From Natranaeroarchaeum aerophilus (GTDB lineage: Archaea > Halobacteriota > Halobacteria > Halobacteriales > Natronoarchaeaceae), in NCBI RefSeq assembly GCF_023638055.1, contig NZ_JAKRVY010000002.1:310001-374000 (forward strand): 64,000 nt of DNA, given 5' to 3'. The notes under the pieces were generated by a model. The model did no database searches and was not told where the DNA came from. It saw nothing but the letters and a program-made list of their open reading frames with translations. Shown here in pieces: positions 42,450 to 51,902 of the stretch (positions within the stretch are counted from its first letter, which is position 1; each line of letters starts with the position of its first letter). Made by a program: the position numbers and the translations under genes.

Positions 42450-43198
42450 CGAACCACCAGAAACGACTATCCGCACCGGATTCCTGGCCGGTCGAGCGCA
42501 AGACGGAGACGTTCACCGTCAAGGCCGACGACGGCCCCCACGGCGACGCAGGGGTTCCCCTCGTCGTCCTGCTCCGTGACGTGCTCGGCTACGCCGACTC
42601 CAAGAAGGAAGCACGGTACGCGCTCGAATCGGGGAACGTCCTGATCAACGGCGACGCGGTACGCGATTACCGCCGTCCCGTCGGGATGTTCGACATCCTC
42701 GCTTTCGTTGAGCGCGAAGAGTACTACCGCGTCTTCCCCGACGAAGGGGGACGCCTTGCACTGACCGAAATCGACGCCGAGTCCGCGGGCAGCAAGCTCG
42801 GCAAGATCATCGGCAAGCGCCAGGTCGCCGGCGGCGACACCCAGCTCAACCTCCACGACGGGCAGAACCTGCTCGTCGAGGATGCGAGCGAATACGGCGG
42901 GGACGACTCGCTGGTCGTCGACAACGAGACCGACGAGATCGTCGCCCACTTCCCGTACGAGGAAGGCGCGCTCGTCACGGCTGTCAGCGGACAGCACGCC
43001 GGCGAGATCGGCGAGGCGACGACGATCGAAGTAACGCCCGGCAGCGGTGAGAACCGCGTCGAAGTCGAGGGCGTCGCGGGAAGCCCCGACTTCGAGACCG
43101 TCGAGGAGTACGTCGTCGTCATCGACGAGAACTTCGTCGAGGGCGGTCTCGACGAGGACGAGGAAACAGCAGACGAAGAGGTGAGCGACGATGAGTGA
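42446..43198 (+). CDS. rps4e: 30S ribosomal protein S4e (eS4)
   Basis: A 250-residue eS4, an archaeal/eukaryotic protein. It has [19 protein letters not shown], an S4-type RNA-binding region ([37 protein letters not shown]) and a C-terminal KOW unit ([20 protein letters not shown]). A short acidic tail ([14 protein letters not shown]) overlaps the rpl5 start by eight bases. Confidence 0.98.
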   Translation: MTNHQKRLSAPDSWPVERKTETFTVKADDGPHGDAGVPLVVLLRDVLGYADSKKEARYALESGNVLINGDAVRDYRRPVGMFDILAFVEREEYYRVFPDEGGRLALTEIDAESAGSKLGKIIGKRQVAGGDTQLNLHDGQNLLVEDASEYGGDDSLVVDNETDEIVAHFPYEEGALVTAVSGQHAGEIGEATTIEVTPGSGENRVEVEGVAGSPDFETVEEYVVVIDENFVEGGLDEDEETADEEVSDDE

Positions 43199-43715
43199 AG
43201 CCGAGGCCGACTTCCACGAGATGCGTGAGCCACAGGTCGAGAAGGTCGTCGTCCACATGGGCGTCGGTCAGGGTGGCCGTGAACTCGCCAACGGCGAGGA
43301 GATCCTCGAAGAGGTCACGGGCCAGCAGAGCGTCCGGACGCAGGCCAAATCGACCAAACCCGACTTCGGGATCCGACAGGGCGATCCGATCGGCGCGAAG
43401 GTCACTCTTCGTGCTGAGGACGCCCACGAGTTCCTGGAGACGGCACTGCCGATCGCGGATGTGTCGCCGACGCAGTTCGACGACACCGGCAACTTCAGCT
43501 TCGGTGTCGAGGAACACACCGACTTCCCGAGTCAGGAGTACGATCCGAGCATCGGGATCTTCGGACTGGACGTCACGGTTAACCTCGTCCGTCCCGGCTA
43601 CCGCGTTACGAAACGCAAGAAAGCAAGCCGCTCGATCCCCTCGAGCCACCGACTCGATCCCGACGACGCAGTCGCGTTCGTCGAATCGACGTTCGACGTG
43701 GAGGTAGAACAATGA
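43191..43715 (+). CDS. rpl5: 50S ribosomal protein L5 (uL5)
   Basis: A 174-residue uL5: [39 protein letters not shown], then [20 protein letters not shown] near the C-terminus. It binds 5S rRNA and contacts the P-site tRNA elbow. It ends inside the rps14 start (four-base overlap). Confidence 0.98.
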   Translation: MSEAEADFHEMREPQVEKVVVHMGVGQGGRELANGEEILEEVTGQQSVRTQAKSTKPDFGIRQGDPIGAKVTLRAEDAHEFLETALPIADVSPTQFDDTGNFSFGVEEHTDFPSQEYDPSIGIFGLDVTVNLVRPGYRVTKRKKASRSIPSSHRLDPDDAVAFVESTFDVEVEQ

Positions 43716-43888
43716 GCGAAAGTGAAAACGACCAGACGGGCGAGCACGCCACCAAGCGCACCGGCCAGCTAGAGGAGTGCCAGCGCTGTGGCCGCAAGCA
43801 AGGTCTCGTCGGGAAGTACAATATCTGGCTGTGCCGACAGTGCTTCCGAGAGATCGCCCGAGACATGGGATTCAAGAAGTATCGATAA
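43712..43888 (+). CDS. rps14: 30S ribosomal protein S14 (uS14), zinc-binding form
   Basis: A 58-residue uS14 with four cysteines, C23/C26 (EECQRCGR) and C41/C44 (WLCRQCFRE), making a zinc knuckle. It ends with the universal RDMGFKKYR. The N-terminus [18 protein letters not shown] is longer and more acidic than in other archaea. It overlaps rpl5 by four bases and precedes rps8 by one. Confidence 0.97.
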   Translation: MSESENDQTGEHATKRTGQLEECQRCGRKQGLVGKYNIWLCRQCFREIARDMGFKKYR

Positions 43889-43889
43889 T

Positions 43890-44282
43890 ATGACGGCAAA
43901 CGATCCGCTCAGCAACGCCCTCTCGGGGATCAGTAACGCCGAGAGTGTGGGTCACCTGACCCACGAGGTATCGCCCGCCTCGAACGAGATCGGACAGGTG
44001 CTCGAGGTCTTCTACGACCGCGGGTACGTCGACGGCTTCGAGTTCGTCGACGACGGCCGATCCGGACAGTTCGAGGTCGAGTTGAAAGGTGCCATCAACG
44101 AGTGTGGCCCCGTCAAGCCCCGCTACTCCGCGGGAGCCGAGGAGTTCGAGAAGTGGGAGAAACGGTTCCTCCCCGCTCGGGACTACGGGACGCTCGTTGT
44201 TACGACCAGTCACGGCATCATGAGCCACTACGAGGCCCGCGATCAGGGTATCGGTGGTCAGGTCATCGCGTACGTGTACTAA
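43890..44282 (+). CDS. rps8: 30S ribosomal protein S8 (uS8)
   Basis: A 130-residue uS8: DPLSNALSGISNAESVGHLT, IGQVLEVFYDRGYVDGFEF, and the C-terminal ARDYGTLVVTTSHGIMSHYE block that binds 16S helix 21. The start at 43890 matches the archaeal N-terminus. It shares one base with rpl6. Confidence 0.98.
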   Translation: MTANDPLSNALSGISNAESVGHLTHEVSPASNEIGQVLEVFYDRGYVDGFEFVDDGRSGQFEVELKGAINECGPVKPRYSAGAEEFEKWEKRFLPARDYGTLVVTTSHGIMSHYEARDQGIGGQVIAYVY

Positions 44283-44818
44283 TGACGAGAGTAGCAATCG
44301 AACTATCGGACGAAGTCAGCGCAGAGGTCGACCACCTCGAACTGACGATCGACGGACCGAACGGCAGCGTCACGCGACGCCTCTGGTACCCCGACGTCAC
44401 TGTCGAGGTCGAAGACAACGAGGTCGTCATCGAAAGCGACGCCGAGGACGCGAAAACGCTCTCGACGGTTGGCACGTTCCAGAGCCACGTCGAGAACATG
44501 ATCCACGGCGTCAACGAAGGCTGGGAGTATACCATGGAGGTCTTCTACTCTCACTTCCCGATGCAGGTTCGGGTCGAGGACGGCGACGTCGTCATCGAGA
44601 ACTTCCTCGGTGAGAAAGCGGCTCGCCGAACGACGATCCACGGCGACACGCAGGTGGACGTCGACGAGGAGATCGTGACGATCAGCGGCCCCGACAAGGA
44701 GGCCGTCGGACAGACGGCTGCCGACATCGAACAGCTAACCCGGGTTTCGGGCAAGGACGTTCGCGTCTTCCAGGACGGCGTCTACATCACCCAGAAACCC
44801 AGCAAAGGAGGTGCCTGA
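44282..44818 (+). CDS. rpl6: 50S ribosomal protein L6 (uL6)
   Basis: A 178-residue uL6 with its two repeated domains: MTRVAIELSDEVSAEVDHLE, VENMIHGVNEGWEYTMEVFY, then FPMQVRVEDGDVVIENFLGE and the end GVYITQKPSKGGA. It lies at the base of the P-stalk. It starts on the last base of rps8 and precedes rpl32e by three bases. Confidence 0.98.
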   Translation: MTRVAIELSDEVSAEVDHLELTIDGPNGSVTRRLWYPDVTVEVEDNEVVIESDAEDAKTLSTVGTFQSHVENMIHGVNEGWEYTMEVFYSHFPMQVRVEDGDVVIENFLGEKAARRTTIHGDTQVDVDEEIVTISGPDKEAVGQTAADIEQLTRVSGKDVRVFQDGVYITQKPSKGGA

Positions 44819-44821
44819 TAG

Positions 44822-45526
44822 ATGGCAGACGAACCCGAAGAACTCGAAGACATCAGCGGTGTCGGCGCGAGCAAAGCGGAAGCGCTCGAAGAAGCAGGCA
44901 TCGAGTCCGTCGAGGACGTCAGGGCGGCGAGCCAGGACGACCTCTCGGACGTTGACGGCATCGGGAACGCGCTCGCTGCGCGTATCAAGGCCGATGTCGG
45001 TGACCTCGAAGTCGACGAAGAGGCCGATGCGGAGGCCGAAATCGAAGACGAGGACGTCGACGAGGAAGCCGAGGAGGACGTCGAGACCGAACTCCAGCCA
45101 CGCGGGCTGGCCGACAAGACGCCCGACCTCAGCGACGACGAGGCACGCCTGATCGCCGAGCGACGTTCGGCGAGCAAGCCCGCGTTCAGGGCGCAGGACT
45201 ACCACAAGAAAAAGCGGATCCCCGAGAACTGGCGCGAGCCCCGTGGTGCGCTCTCGAAGCAGCGACGCGGTATCAAAGGGAAAGGCGCGACGGTCGAGGC
45301 GGGCTACCGGACGCCCAAACCGGTTCGTGGCAAACATCCGAGCGGCTTCGAGGAGGTCCGTGTGCACAACACGGACGACCTCGAGGGCGTCGACGGTGAC
45401 CGAGAAGCGGTTCGTATCGCTTCGACAGTCGGTGCTCGCAAGCGCGAGCGCATCGAAGAGCTTGCAGAGGAACAGGGCGTTCGCGTCCTGAATCCCACCT
45501 ACGTCGAAGTTGAGGTGGACCAATGA
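44822..45526 (+). CDS. rpl32e: 50S ribosomal protein L32e (eL32) with helix-hairpin-helix N-terminus
   Basis: A 234-residue eL32. The conserved domain occupies roughly residues 110-234 ([39 protein letters not shown]). The N-terminal 60 residues contain two helix-hairpin-helix motifs ([19 protein letters not shown] and [18 protein letters not shown]), then an acidic linker. This extension is known in haloarchaeal eL32, while bulk archaeal eL32 is about 130 residues. It could add rRNA contacts. It overlaps rpl19e by four bases. Confidence 0.97.
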   Translation: MADEPEELEDISGVGASKAEALEEAGIESVEDVRAASQDDLSDVDGIGNALAARIKADVGDLEVDEEADAEAEIEDEDVDEEAEEDVETELQPRGLADKTPDLSDDEARLIAERRSASKPAFRAQDYHKKKRIPENWREPRGALSKQRRGIKGKGATVEAGYRTPKPVRGKHPSGFEEVRVHNTDDLEGVDGDREAVRIASTVGARKRERIEELAEEQGVRVLNPTYVEVEVDQ

Positions 45527-45993
45527 CTGACCTGAAAGCACAGAAACGACTCGCAGCGGACGTCCTCGATGTCGGAAAGAACCGTGTCTGGTTCGACCCC
45601 GAAGCACAGGGCGAGATCGTCGACGCGATCACCCGCGAAGACATCCGCGAACTCGTCGATCAGGGCATCATCACCGCAACGGAAAAGAAGGGCAACTCCC
45701 GCGGCCGCGCTCGCGAGCGCGCCGACAAGCGTGCCTACGGCCACCAGAAAGGCCCCGGCAAGCGCAAAGGGAAGTCCGGTGCTCGACAGAACGAGAAGAA
45801 AGAGTGGTCGGCGAAGGTTCGTGCCCAGCGACAGCTGCTCCGCGAACTCCGCGACGACGGGACCATCGACCCCGGTCAGTACCGGGAACTGTACAACAAG
45901 TCCCGTGGTGGCGAGTTCCGCGACGTAGCACGGCTGGTGAACTACATCGAAAACAACTACGGCGTCGACGTCGACGCCGAAGGTGATCAGTAA
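45523..45993 (+). CDS. rpl19e: 50S ribosomal protein L19e (eL19)
   Basis: A 156-residue eL19: [40 protein letters not shown], the basic [18 protein letters not shown] segment, then [20 protein letters not shown]. It contributes to an inter-subunit bridge. It overlaps rpl18 by one base. Confidence 0.98.
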   Translation: MTDLKAQKRLAADVLDVGKNRVWFDPEAQGEIVDAITREDIRELVDQGIITATEKKGNSRGRARERADKRAYGHQKGPGKRKGKSGARQNEKKEWSAKVRAQRQLLRELRDDGTIDPGQYRELYNKSRGGEFRDVARLVNYIENNYGVDVDAEGDQ

Positions 45994-46544
45994 TGGCAAC
46001 TGGACCACGATACAAGGTGCCGATGCGGCGCCGTCGCGAGGTTCGGACCGATTATCATCAGAGGTTGCGCCTGCTCAAATCCGGCAAACCACGGCTAGTC
46101 GCTCGCAAGAGCAACAAGCACGTGACGGCGCAGCTGATCGTTCCGGGTCCGAACGGCGACGAAACCATCGCGAGTGCACACTCCAGCGATCTGGCCGAGT
46201 ACGGCTGGGAAGCCCCAACGGGCAACATCCCCGCGGCGTACTTGACTGGACTACTCGCTGGCAAACGCGCGCTCGAAGATGGCACCGAGCAGGCGGTGCT
46301 CGACATCGGCCTCAACACGGCGACTGAAGGGAGTAAAGTATTCGCAGTACAGGAAGGAGCGATCGACGCGGGGCTCGAAATCCCGCACAACGACAGCGTC
46401 CTTCCCGACTGGGAGCGTAACCGCGGCGAGCACATCGCCGAGTACGACGAACAGCTCGACGAGCCGCTGTACAGCGGCGAGTTCGACGCCACAGACCTGC
46501 CCGAGCACTTCGATACGGTGCGAGAGGAGATCCTCGAACAATGA
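45993..46544 (+). CDS. rpl18: 50S ribosomal protein L18 (uL18)
   Basis: A 183-residue uL18 that binds 5S r[43 protein letters not shown], and [20 protein letters not shown]. The archaeal/eukaryotic C-terminal part ([20 protein letters not shown]) is present. It overlaps rps5 by four bases. Confidence 0.98.
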   Translation: MATGPRYKVPMRRRREVRTDYHQRLRLLKSGKPRLVARKSNKHVTAQLIVPGPNGDETIASAHSSDLAEYGWEAPTGNIPAAYLTGLLAGKRALEDGTEQAVLDIGLNTATEGSKVFAVQEGAIDAGLEIPHNDSVLPDWERNRGEHIAEYDEQLDEPLYSGEFDATDLPEHFDTVREEILEQ

Positions 46545-47188
46545 GCGGAAACAACTACAACGACGGCTGGGAGCCGGTTACACGGCTCGGTCGAAAGGTA
46601 CAGGAGGGCGACATCGACACGATGGAAGACGCCCTCAACTCCGGACTCCCGCTGAAGGAGGCCGAAGTCGTCGACCAGCTCCTTCCGGGGCTGGAAGACG
46701 AAGTGCTCGACATCAACATGGTACAGCGGATGACTGACTCGGGTCGCCGGGTCAAGTTCCGCTGTGTCGTCGCGATCGGTAACCGCGACGGCTACGTCGG
46801 CTACGCGGAAGGCCGCGACGATCAGGTCGGTGCCGCGATCCAGAAGGCGATCGACATCGCCAAGCTGAACATCATCGACGTGCCTCGCGGGAGCGGCTCC
46901 TGGGAGGACCGCGCCGGTGGTGACCACTCGCTCGCCCGCAAGGCGACCGGGAAGGCAGGCAGCGTAAAAGTCGAAGTCAAGCCCGCACCGAAAGGACTTG
47001 GACTCGCGGCGGCGGAGACGCCGCGCAAGGTCCTCGAGCTCGCGGGTGTCGAGGACGCCTGGACGAAGAGCCACGGCAACACTCGCACGACGGTGAACTT
47101 CGCGAAGGCCACGTACAACGCACTGCGTAACGCAGCCGAGTCACGTGTCCCGGAGTACACCCAGGAGCAGCGTGAGGTGGTAGAATGA
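46541..47188 (+). CDS. rps5: 30S ribosomal protein S5 (uS5)
   Basis: A 215-residue uS5: [20 protein letters not shown] at the start, [20 protein letters not shown] in the dsRNA-binding-like domain, and [20 protein letters not shown] in the second domain. It helps decoding accuracy at the mRNA entrance. It overlaps rpl30 by four bases. Confidence 0.98.
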   Translation: MSGNNYNDGWEPVTRLGRKVQEGDIDTMEDALNSGLPLKEAEVVDQLLPGLEDEVLDINMVQRMTDSGRRVKFRCVVAIGNRDGYVGYAEGRDDQVGAAIQKAIDIAKLNIIDVPRGSGSWEDRAGGDHSLARKATGKAGSVKVEVKPAPKGLGLAAAETPRKVLELAGVEDAWTKSHGNTRTTVNFAKATYNALRNAAESRVPEYTQEQREVVE

Positions 47189-47652
47189 CGCAGGCGATCG
47201 TGCAGCTCCGCGGCGAGGTCAACATGCTCGGCGACGTGCAAGACACCATGGAGATGCTGAATCTCCACGGCGTCAACCACTGTACGCTCGTCCCCGAGAC
47301 CGAGACCTACCGTGGAATGATCACGAAGGTTCACGACCACGTCGCACATGGCGAGCCGAGCCAGGACGTCGTCGAGGAGCTGATCCGCCGCCGCGCCGAG
47401 CCGCTCGAAGGCAGCGCGGACATCGACGACGAGTGGATCGCCGAGAACACCGAGTACGACGACGTGACGGCATTCACCGAGGCGCTACTGGACGAGGAGA
47501 CGAAGCTGCGAGACGCGGGGCTGTCACCAGTCCTCCGTCTGCACCCGCCACGCGGTGGTCACGAGGGTATCAAACACCCGACCAAAGAGGGCGGCCAGCT
47601 CGGAAAGCACGATACCGAGGAGATCGACGAACTCCTCACCGCAATGCGATAG
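47185..47652 (+). CDS. rpl30: 50S ribosomal protein L30 (uL30)
   Basis: A 155-residue archaeal-type uL30: [40 protein letters not shown], and the C-terminal [21 protein letters not shown]. Archaeal uL30 is about twice the bacterial length, as here. It precedes rpl15 by four bases. Confidence 0.97.
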   Translation: MTQAIVQLRGEVNMLGDVQDTMEMLNLHGVNHCTLVPETETYRGMITKVHDHVAHGEPSQDVVEELIRRRAEPLEGSADIDDEWIAENTEYDDVTAFTEALLDEETKLRDAGLSPVLRLHPPRGGHEGIKHPTKEGGQLGKHDTEEIDELLTAMR

Positions 47653-47656
47653 AACA

Positions 47657-48154
47657 ATGACTAGTAAGAAACGACGACAGCGCGGCTCGCGCACGCACAG
47701 CGGCGGTTCCCACAAGAACCGACGTGGTGCCGGTCATCGCGGTGGCCGAGGTGCAGCCGGGCGTGACAAACACGAGTTCCACAACTACGAACCGCTCGGC
47801 AAGCACGGCTTCACCCGTCCCGAATCAGCACAGGACGAGATCCTGACGATCGACGTCCAGAAGCTCGACGAGGACGCCACGCTGTTCGTGGCCGACGGCG
47901 ACGCCGAGGAGGTCGACGGTCGCTACCGTATCGACGCTCGCGATATCGTCGAGGACGGTTACGAGGCCGACGCGGTCAAGGTACTGGGTGGCGGACAGGT
48001 TCGCAACCAGCTCGAAATCATCGCTGACGCCTTCTCGGCGAGCGCACGCGGGCTCATCGAGGAGGCAGACGGCGAGGCAGTCCTCTCCGAACGTGGAGAG
48101 GACGACGAGGACGAACCACAAGACGTATCCCAGACTGACGAAGACGAGGAATAA
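47657..48154 (+). CDS. rpl15: 50S ribosomal protein L15 (uL15)
   Basis: A 165-residue uL15: MTSKKRRQRGSRTHSGGSHK, then GAGHRGGRGAAGRDKHEFH, the Gly/Arg-rich extension into 23S rRNA. The globular end has VKVLGGGQVRNQLEIIADAF and an acidic tail. Three bases separate it from secY, the usual order in the spc region. Confidence 0.97.
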   Translation: MTSKKRRQRGSRTHSGGSHKNRRGAGHRGGRGAAGRDKHEFHNYEPLGKHGFTRPESAQDEILTIDVQKLDEDATLFVADGDAEEVDGRYRIDARDIVEDGYEADAVKVLGGGQVRNQLEIIADAFSASARGLIEEADGEAVLSERGEDDEDEPQDVSQTDEDEE

Positions 48155-48157
48155 GAC

Positions 48158-49612
48158 ATGGGATGGAAGGAGGCTGCTGAACCGGTCCTCACGCGGATGC
48201 CCGTAGTCCGCAGACCGAGAAGCCACGTGCCGTTCAAGCGAAAGCTACTGTGGTCCGGCGGAATCTTGATGCTGTACTTCTTCCTGACGAACATCGTGCT
48301 GTGGGGTGTTCCTCGGGGAGGAGACGGTGCCGACGTGTTCGGCCAGTTCGGATCGATTCTCGCCGTCGAACAGGGGACGCTAATGCAGGTCGGGATCGCC
48401 CCGATCGTCACTGCGAGTATCGTCTTGCAGCTGTTGGGCGGTGCGAACCTGCTCGGGCTGGATACGAACGACCCGCGGGATCAGGTGCTCTATCAGGGAC
48501 TCCAGAAGCTACTGGTCGTCGTGATGACCGTGCTAATGGCGGTGCCGCTCGTCTGGGCAGGATTCCTGCAGGCGAGTCAGGGCGTTGCTACCCAGCTCGG
48601 CATCCCACTCGAAGGGCTTCGGGTGATCATCTTCGCCCAGATCGTCCTCGGCGGCATCCTCATCCTGTACATGGACGAGATCGTCTCCAAATGGGGTGTC
48701 GGCAGCGGTGTTGGCCTGTTCATCATCGCTGGTGTGAGCCAGAAGCTCGTCGCCGGGTTCATCAGTCCCGGGGAAGGTGGCTTCTTCCCGACCTGGGTCA
48801 ACATCGCGCTCGGTCGTGAGGGCCCCAGTGGCTCGATTGCCAGTGGTAGCGGCCTCGACTTCATCATCTTCGGCGACGGACAGCTCCTTGCGCTGATCAC
48901 GACGGTGCTGATCTTCGCCATCGTCGTCTACGCCGAAAGTGTCCGGGTCGAGATCCCGCTGAGTCACAGCCGGGTCAAGGGCGCGCGTGGTCGCTTCCCC
49001 GTGAAGCTCATCTACGCCAGCGTCCTGCCGATGATCCTCGTTCGCGCGCTGCAGGCGAACGTGCAGTTCATCGGTCGGATTCTCGACCGGACGACGACGA
49101 TGCCAGCGTGGCTTGGCGTCTACTCCGACGGCCAACCCACGGCAGGGTTCTTCTACTACACCGCACCGATCTACAGTCCGGACGACTGGATGTGGTGGAC
49201 GGCGTCCGTCACGCAGGCTCCGGCAGATGTCATGATTCGGGTCAGTGTCGACCTGTTCGTGATGATCGTCGGCGGGGCGATCTTCGCGATCTTCTGGGTC
49301 GAGACGACGAACATGGGTCCGGAATCGACTGCGAAACAGATTCAGAACTCCGGGATGCAGATTCCCGGGTTCCGCCAGAACGTCGGCGTCGTCGAGAAGG
49401 TCATGGAACGGTATATTCCGCAAGTGACCGTTATCGGCGGTGCGCTCGTCGGCGTGCTCGCGGTGGGCGCGAACATGCTCGGTACCATCGGTGAAGTCAC
49501 GGGTACCGGGCTGCTGCTGACAGTCTCCATTACGTACAAGCTGTACGAGGAGATCGCAGAGGAGCAGCTCATGGAGATGCACCCGATGATGCGGGACATG
49601 TTCGGGAAGTAG
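48158..49612 (+). CDS. secY: Protein translocase subunit SecY
   Basis: A 484-residue SecY/Sec61-alpha with ten membrane helices. Recognisable parts are the N-terminal VLTRMPVVRRPRSHVPFKRK, the plug helix region GGDGADVFGQFGSILAVEQG, IVTASIVLQLLGG, the basic cytosolic loop LSHSRVKGARGRFPVKLIY, and the C-terminal loop QIPGFRQNVGVVEKVMERYI. It forms the membrane channel for Sec export and membrane insertion, and closes the ribosomal superoperon. A hairpin with a T-rich tail follows the stop. Confidence 0.97.
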   Translation: MGWKEAAEPVLTRMPVVRRPRSHVPFKRKLLWSGGILMLYFFLTNIVLWGVPRGGDGADVFGQFGSILAVEQGTLMQVGIAPIVTASIVLQLLGGANLLGLDTNDPRDQVLYQGLQKLLVVVMTVLMAVPLVWAGFLQASQGVATQLGIPLEGLRVIIFAQIVLGGILILYMDEIVSKWGVGSGVGLFIIAGVSQKLVAGFISPGEGGFFPTWVNIALGREGPSGSIASGSGLDFIIFGDGQLLALITTVLIFAIVVYAESVRVEIPLSHSRVKGARGRFPVKLIYASVLPMILVRALQANVQFIGRILDRTTTMPAWLGVYSDGQPTAGFFYYTAPIYSPDDWMWWTASVTQAPADVMIRVSVDLFVMIVGGAIFAIFWVETTNMGPESTAKQIQNSGMQIPGFRQNVGVVEKVMERYIPQVTVIGGALVGVLAVGANMLGTIGEVTGTGLLLTVSITYKLYEEIAEEQLMEMHPMMRDMFGK

Positions 49613-49643
49613 GGCCACATTGTGGACCCAGCTTTTATTTATT
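49612..49643 (+). terminator. Probable terminator after secY
   Basis: GGG-CCAC-ATT-GTGG-A-CCC forms a seven-pair hairpin with one bulge, starting at the last base of the secY stop. It is followed by AGCTTTTATTTATT. The T-rich run fits archaeal termination; the hairpin may add a pause. Confidence 0.55.
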
Positions 49644-49679
49644 GAGTTTGTCCAGCCGTGGGCATGTCCATAGGGTCGT

Positions 49680-50285
49680 TCAGCTATACCGCTCCTCGTT
49701 CCACGGGTCAGCGGTGTTCGAGTAGCCACGTTTCTCCCAGTAGCCTCGCTCCTGTCCGGTCAGGATCTCGACGCCACAGACCCACTTCGCGCCCTTGTAG
49801 GCGTATTTATGCGGCGTCACGACGCGGAGCGGGCCGCCGTGATCCGGCGAGAGCGGTTCGCCGTCGAACTCGGCCGCAAAGAGCACCTCGGGTCGCAGAC
49901 AGTCCTCAAGGGGGAGGTTCGTCGTGTAGTCGTCGAGCGCGTAAAAGAGGACGTGCGAGGCGTCGTCGTGGAGTCCTGCGCGGTCGGCAATAGTGGGGAA
50001 GGGAACGCCCGCGAACTGGCAGTCGAACTTGCTCCAGCCGGTGACACAGTGAAAGTCCTGCTGCTGGGTCTCCATGGGGAGTTGTTGAAACGCCTCCCAG
50101 TCGAAGGTCAACTCCTGCTCGACTGCGCCGCTTACGCGGAACTCCCACTCGTCGCGGTTCCACTCGGGCGTCCCGCTCTTCGAGAGGACGGGGAACTCCT
50201 CGGTCTCGCGCTGGCCCGGTGGGAGTCGCTCGTCGCCGAACTCGGCGTACAGTTCCGTACAGTCCCTGTCGACGGTGTCAGTCAT
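49680..50285 (-). CDS. Molybdopterin-dependent oxidoreductase (sulfite oxidase/YedY-like)
   Basis: A 201-residue protein with only the molybdenum-cofactor domain of the sulfite oxidase family. The Mo-ligand cysteine is C80 in QQDFHCVTGWS, followed by FAGVPFPTIADRAG, and DHGGPLRVVTPHKYAYKGAKWV, which binds the cofactor. No heme or dimerisation domain and no signal peptide are present, so it would act in the cytosol with an unknown acceptor. The start at 50285 gives the family length. It stands alone between secY and the DUF58 cluster. Confidence 0.9.
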   Translation of the reverse strand: MTDTVDRDCTELYAEFGDERLPPGQRETEEFPVLSKSGTPEWNRDEWEFRVSGAVEQELTFDWEAFQQLPMETQQQDFHCVTGWSKFDCQFAGVPFPTIADRAGLHDDASHVLFYALDDYTTNLPLEDCLRPEVLFAAEFDGEPLSPDHGGPLRVVTPHKYAYKGAKWVCGVEILTGQERGYWEKRGYSNTADPWNEERYS

Positions 50286-50445
50286 TACTCGCGATAGGAT
50301 CGTCGCTGCCGTATGTCTGACGCTCGTCACCGTGATCCCGAACACCGATAGTACTCGGGGATCGGTACACTTTTTTCCGGACACGCCCACCCGCCTGTAA
50401 CGGTCTGACATGCGGCCCTCTCGCAGGACCGACGAATCAAAGATC

Positions 50446-51327
50446 ATGCGCTCTACTACCATACGTCCGGCTCTCACAGCAGGTGTCTGTCTCGTCGCGT
50501 TCGGCCTCGGTGCGGCGACTATCTCCGACCCGACCGATGCCGCCGCGACGGCCGGTATCGGCGGCGCAACACAGCTTTCGCTCCCAGTCTCCTCGACGCT
50601 CGTCTTCGGGGTTCTCGCCGTGCTCGTGGTGGGGCTCACAGCCGGGATCTATTTCCTCGGCGACGCGCAGGCCTCGGATATGGCGGTGGGCAAGGCAGTC
50701 CCGTTTCTCGCGGGGATTCTCGTGATCGGCACTGTCGGAGCGGGGATCTTCCTGGCCTCCGGCGGTGACGGCGGAACGGCACAGGAAGGCCTCGACGGAA
50801 TCGGCGAGGTTGCTCCGGATGTCGGCGTCGAAGACGCGGCTGAGGAAGCCGAACCCGAAGAAGGCGGTGGCGGCAGTCCGGTCGCGACGATCGCCCTGAT
50901 CGGGCTGTTCGTGCTGGCCGCACTCGGAGCCTTCCTCTACTGGCTCCGGCGCGACGACGATGAAGCGACCGAGACCGTCGACCTTGACCAGTCGGACGAA
51001 CAAGCGGAGGAGACGCAGCTCGGTGAGGCCGCAGGTGAGGCCGCCGATCGGATCGAGCAATCGGACCGGGAGTTCGAAAACGAGGTCTACACCGCGTGGA
51101 GCGAGATGGTCGACGTCGTCGATCTCCGGGACCCGGAGACGAGTACTCCCCGTGACTTTGCCAGCGCCGCGGTCGACGCCGGACTGGACCGACAGCACGT
51201 CGATCGGCTCCGGACCGTCTTCGAGGAGGTCCGCTACGGCGAGCGCGCCGTGACGCCCGAGCGCGAGCAACAGGCGGTCGAGGCGCTCCGGCAGATCGAA
51301 CGCGCGTACGGGGGTGAGTCGGAGTGA
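50446..51327 (+). CDS. Membrane protein with DUF4129-like C-terminus
   Basis: A 293-residue protein. The N-terminus (MRSTTIRPALTAGVCLVAFG) is a signal or anchor helix, followed by two more helices near 45-65 and 80-100. An acidic Gly-rich linker and a fourth helix (VATIALIGLFVLAALGAFLY) lead to a cytosolic helical domain (ENEVYTAWSEMVDVVDL to RQIERAYGG) of DUF4129 type. This is the first gene of a four-gene run with overlapping ends that includes DUF58. Such clusters usually include a MoxR ATPase, which I do not see here. An in-frame ATG at 50410 is the alternative start. Confidence 0.78.
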   Translation: MRSTTIRPALTAGVCLVAFGLGAATISDPTDAAATAGIGGATQLSLPVSSTLVFGVLAVLVVGLTAGIYFLGDAQASDMAVGKAVPFLAGILVIGTVGAGIFLASGGDGGTAQEGLDGIGEVAPDVGVEDAAEEAEPEEGGGGSPVATIALIGLFVLAALGAFLYWLRRDDDEATETVDLDQSDEQAEETQLGEAAGEAADRIEQSDREFENEVYTAWSEMVDVVDLRDPETSTPRDFASAAVDAGLDRQHVDRLRTVFEEVRYGERAVTPEREQQAVEALRQIERAYGGESE

Positions 51328-51902
51328 CGACCATCGAGCGCCGTATCGGCGTGGTACTTGGGGTGGCTATCGCCGCGCTGGGTGTCGCGACGTTTTTCTC
51401 GCCCGGCCTCGGAGCGATGTTCTCTGCCGACGAGTTCCTGCTCACTATCGTCGGGATCGCCGCTCTGGGACTGGGCGTCTATATCGCGCGGGACCGCTGG
51501 TTCATGGAGGCGGGTCACGCCCCGACCGGCGATCCCGAGCTGATTCAGGGTATTCCGACGCCCGGCGAGGGATTCGATCGTGCCCTGCGGTCGGCCTCCT
51601 CGGTCCACGAAATCTCCGGGCGCGAGACGGTCACCGAGCGCCTCGAAGCAGTCGGTGTCACTGTCTTGCAGCGACGACGTGGCTACACCGAAGCCGAGGC
51701 CCGTGAACGTCTGGAGAGCGGCGAGTGGACCGACGATCCGGTCGCCGCGGCGTTTTTCGACGGCACGGGCTGGGCCGCGTTCCCGCTTGCCTTCCGGCTG
51801 CGGGTTCGTCTCGGGGAGGAATCGCGATTCGGTCTGAAGGCACGCCGGGCCGCAGAGGAGCTAGAGCGGATCTGGACGAGAACGGAGGATACCGATGAGT
51901 GA
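51324..51902 (+). CDS. Two-helix membrane protein of the DUF58 cluster (DUF7269-like)
   Basis: A 192-residue protein with two N-terminal membrane helices (about residues 8-26 and 38-54) and a soluble C-terminal domain (GFDRALRSASSVHEISGRET, VTVLQRRRGYTEAEARERLE, FRLRVRLGEESRFGLKARRA). It resembles a haloarchaeal family always found with DUF58 (DUF7269-like; the number is from memory). It overlaps the previous gene by four and the next by eight bases. Function unknown. Confidence 0.78.
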   Translation: MTTIERRIGVVLGVAIAALGVATFFSPGLGAMFSADEFLLTIVGIAALGLGVYIARDRWFMEAGHAPTGDPELIQGIPTPGEGFDRALRSASSVHEISGRETVTERLEAVGVTVLQRRRGYTEAEARERLESGEWTDDPVAAAFFDGTGWAAFPLAFRLRVRLGEESRFGLKARRAAEELERIWTRTEDTDE

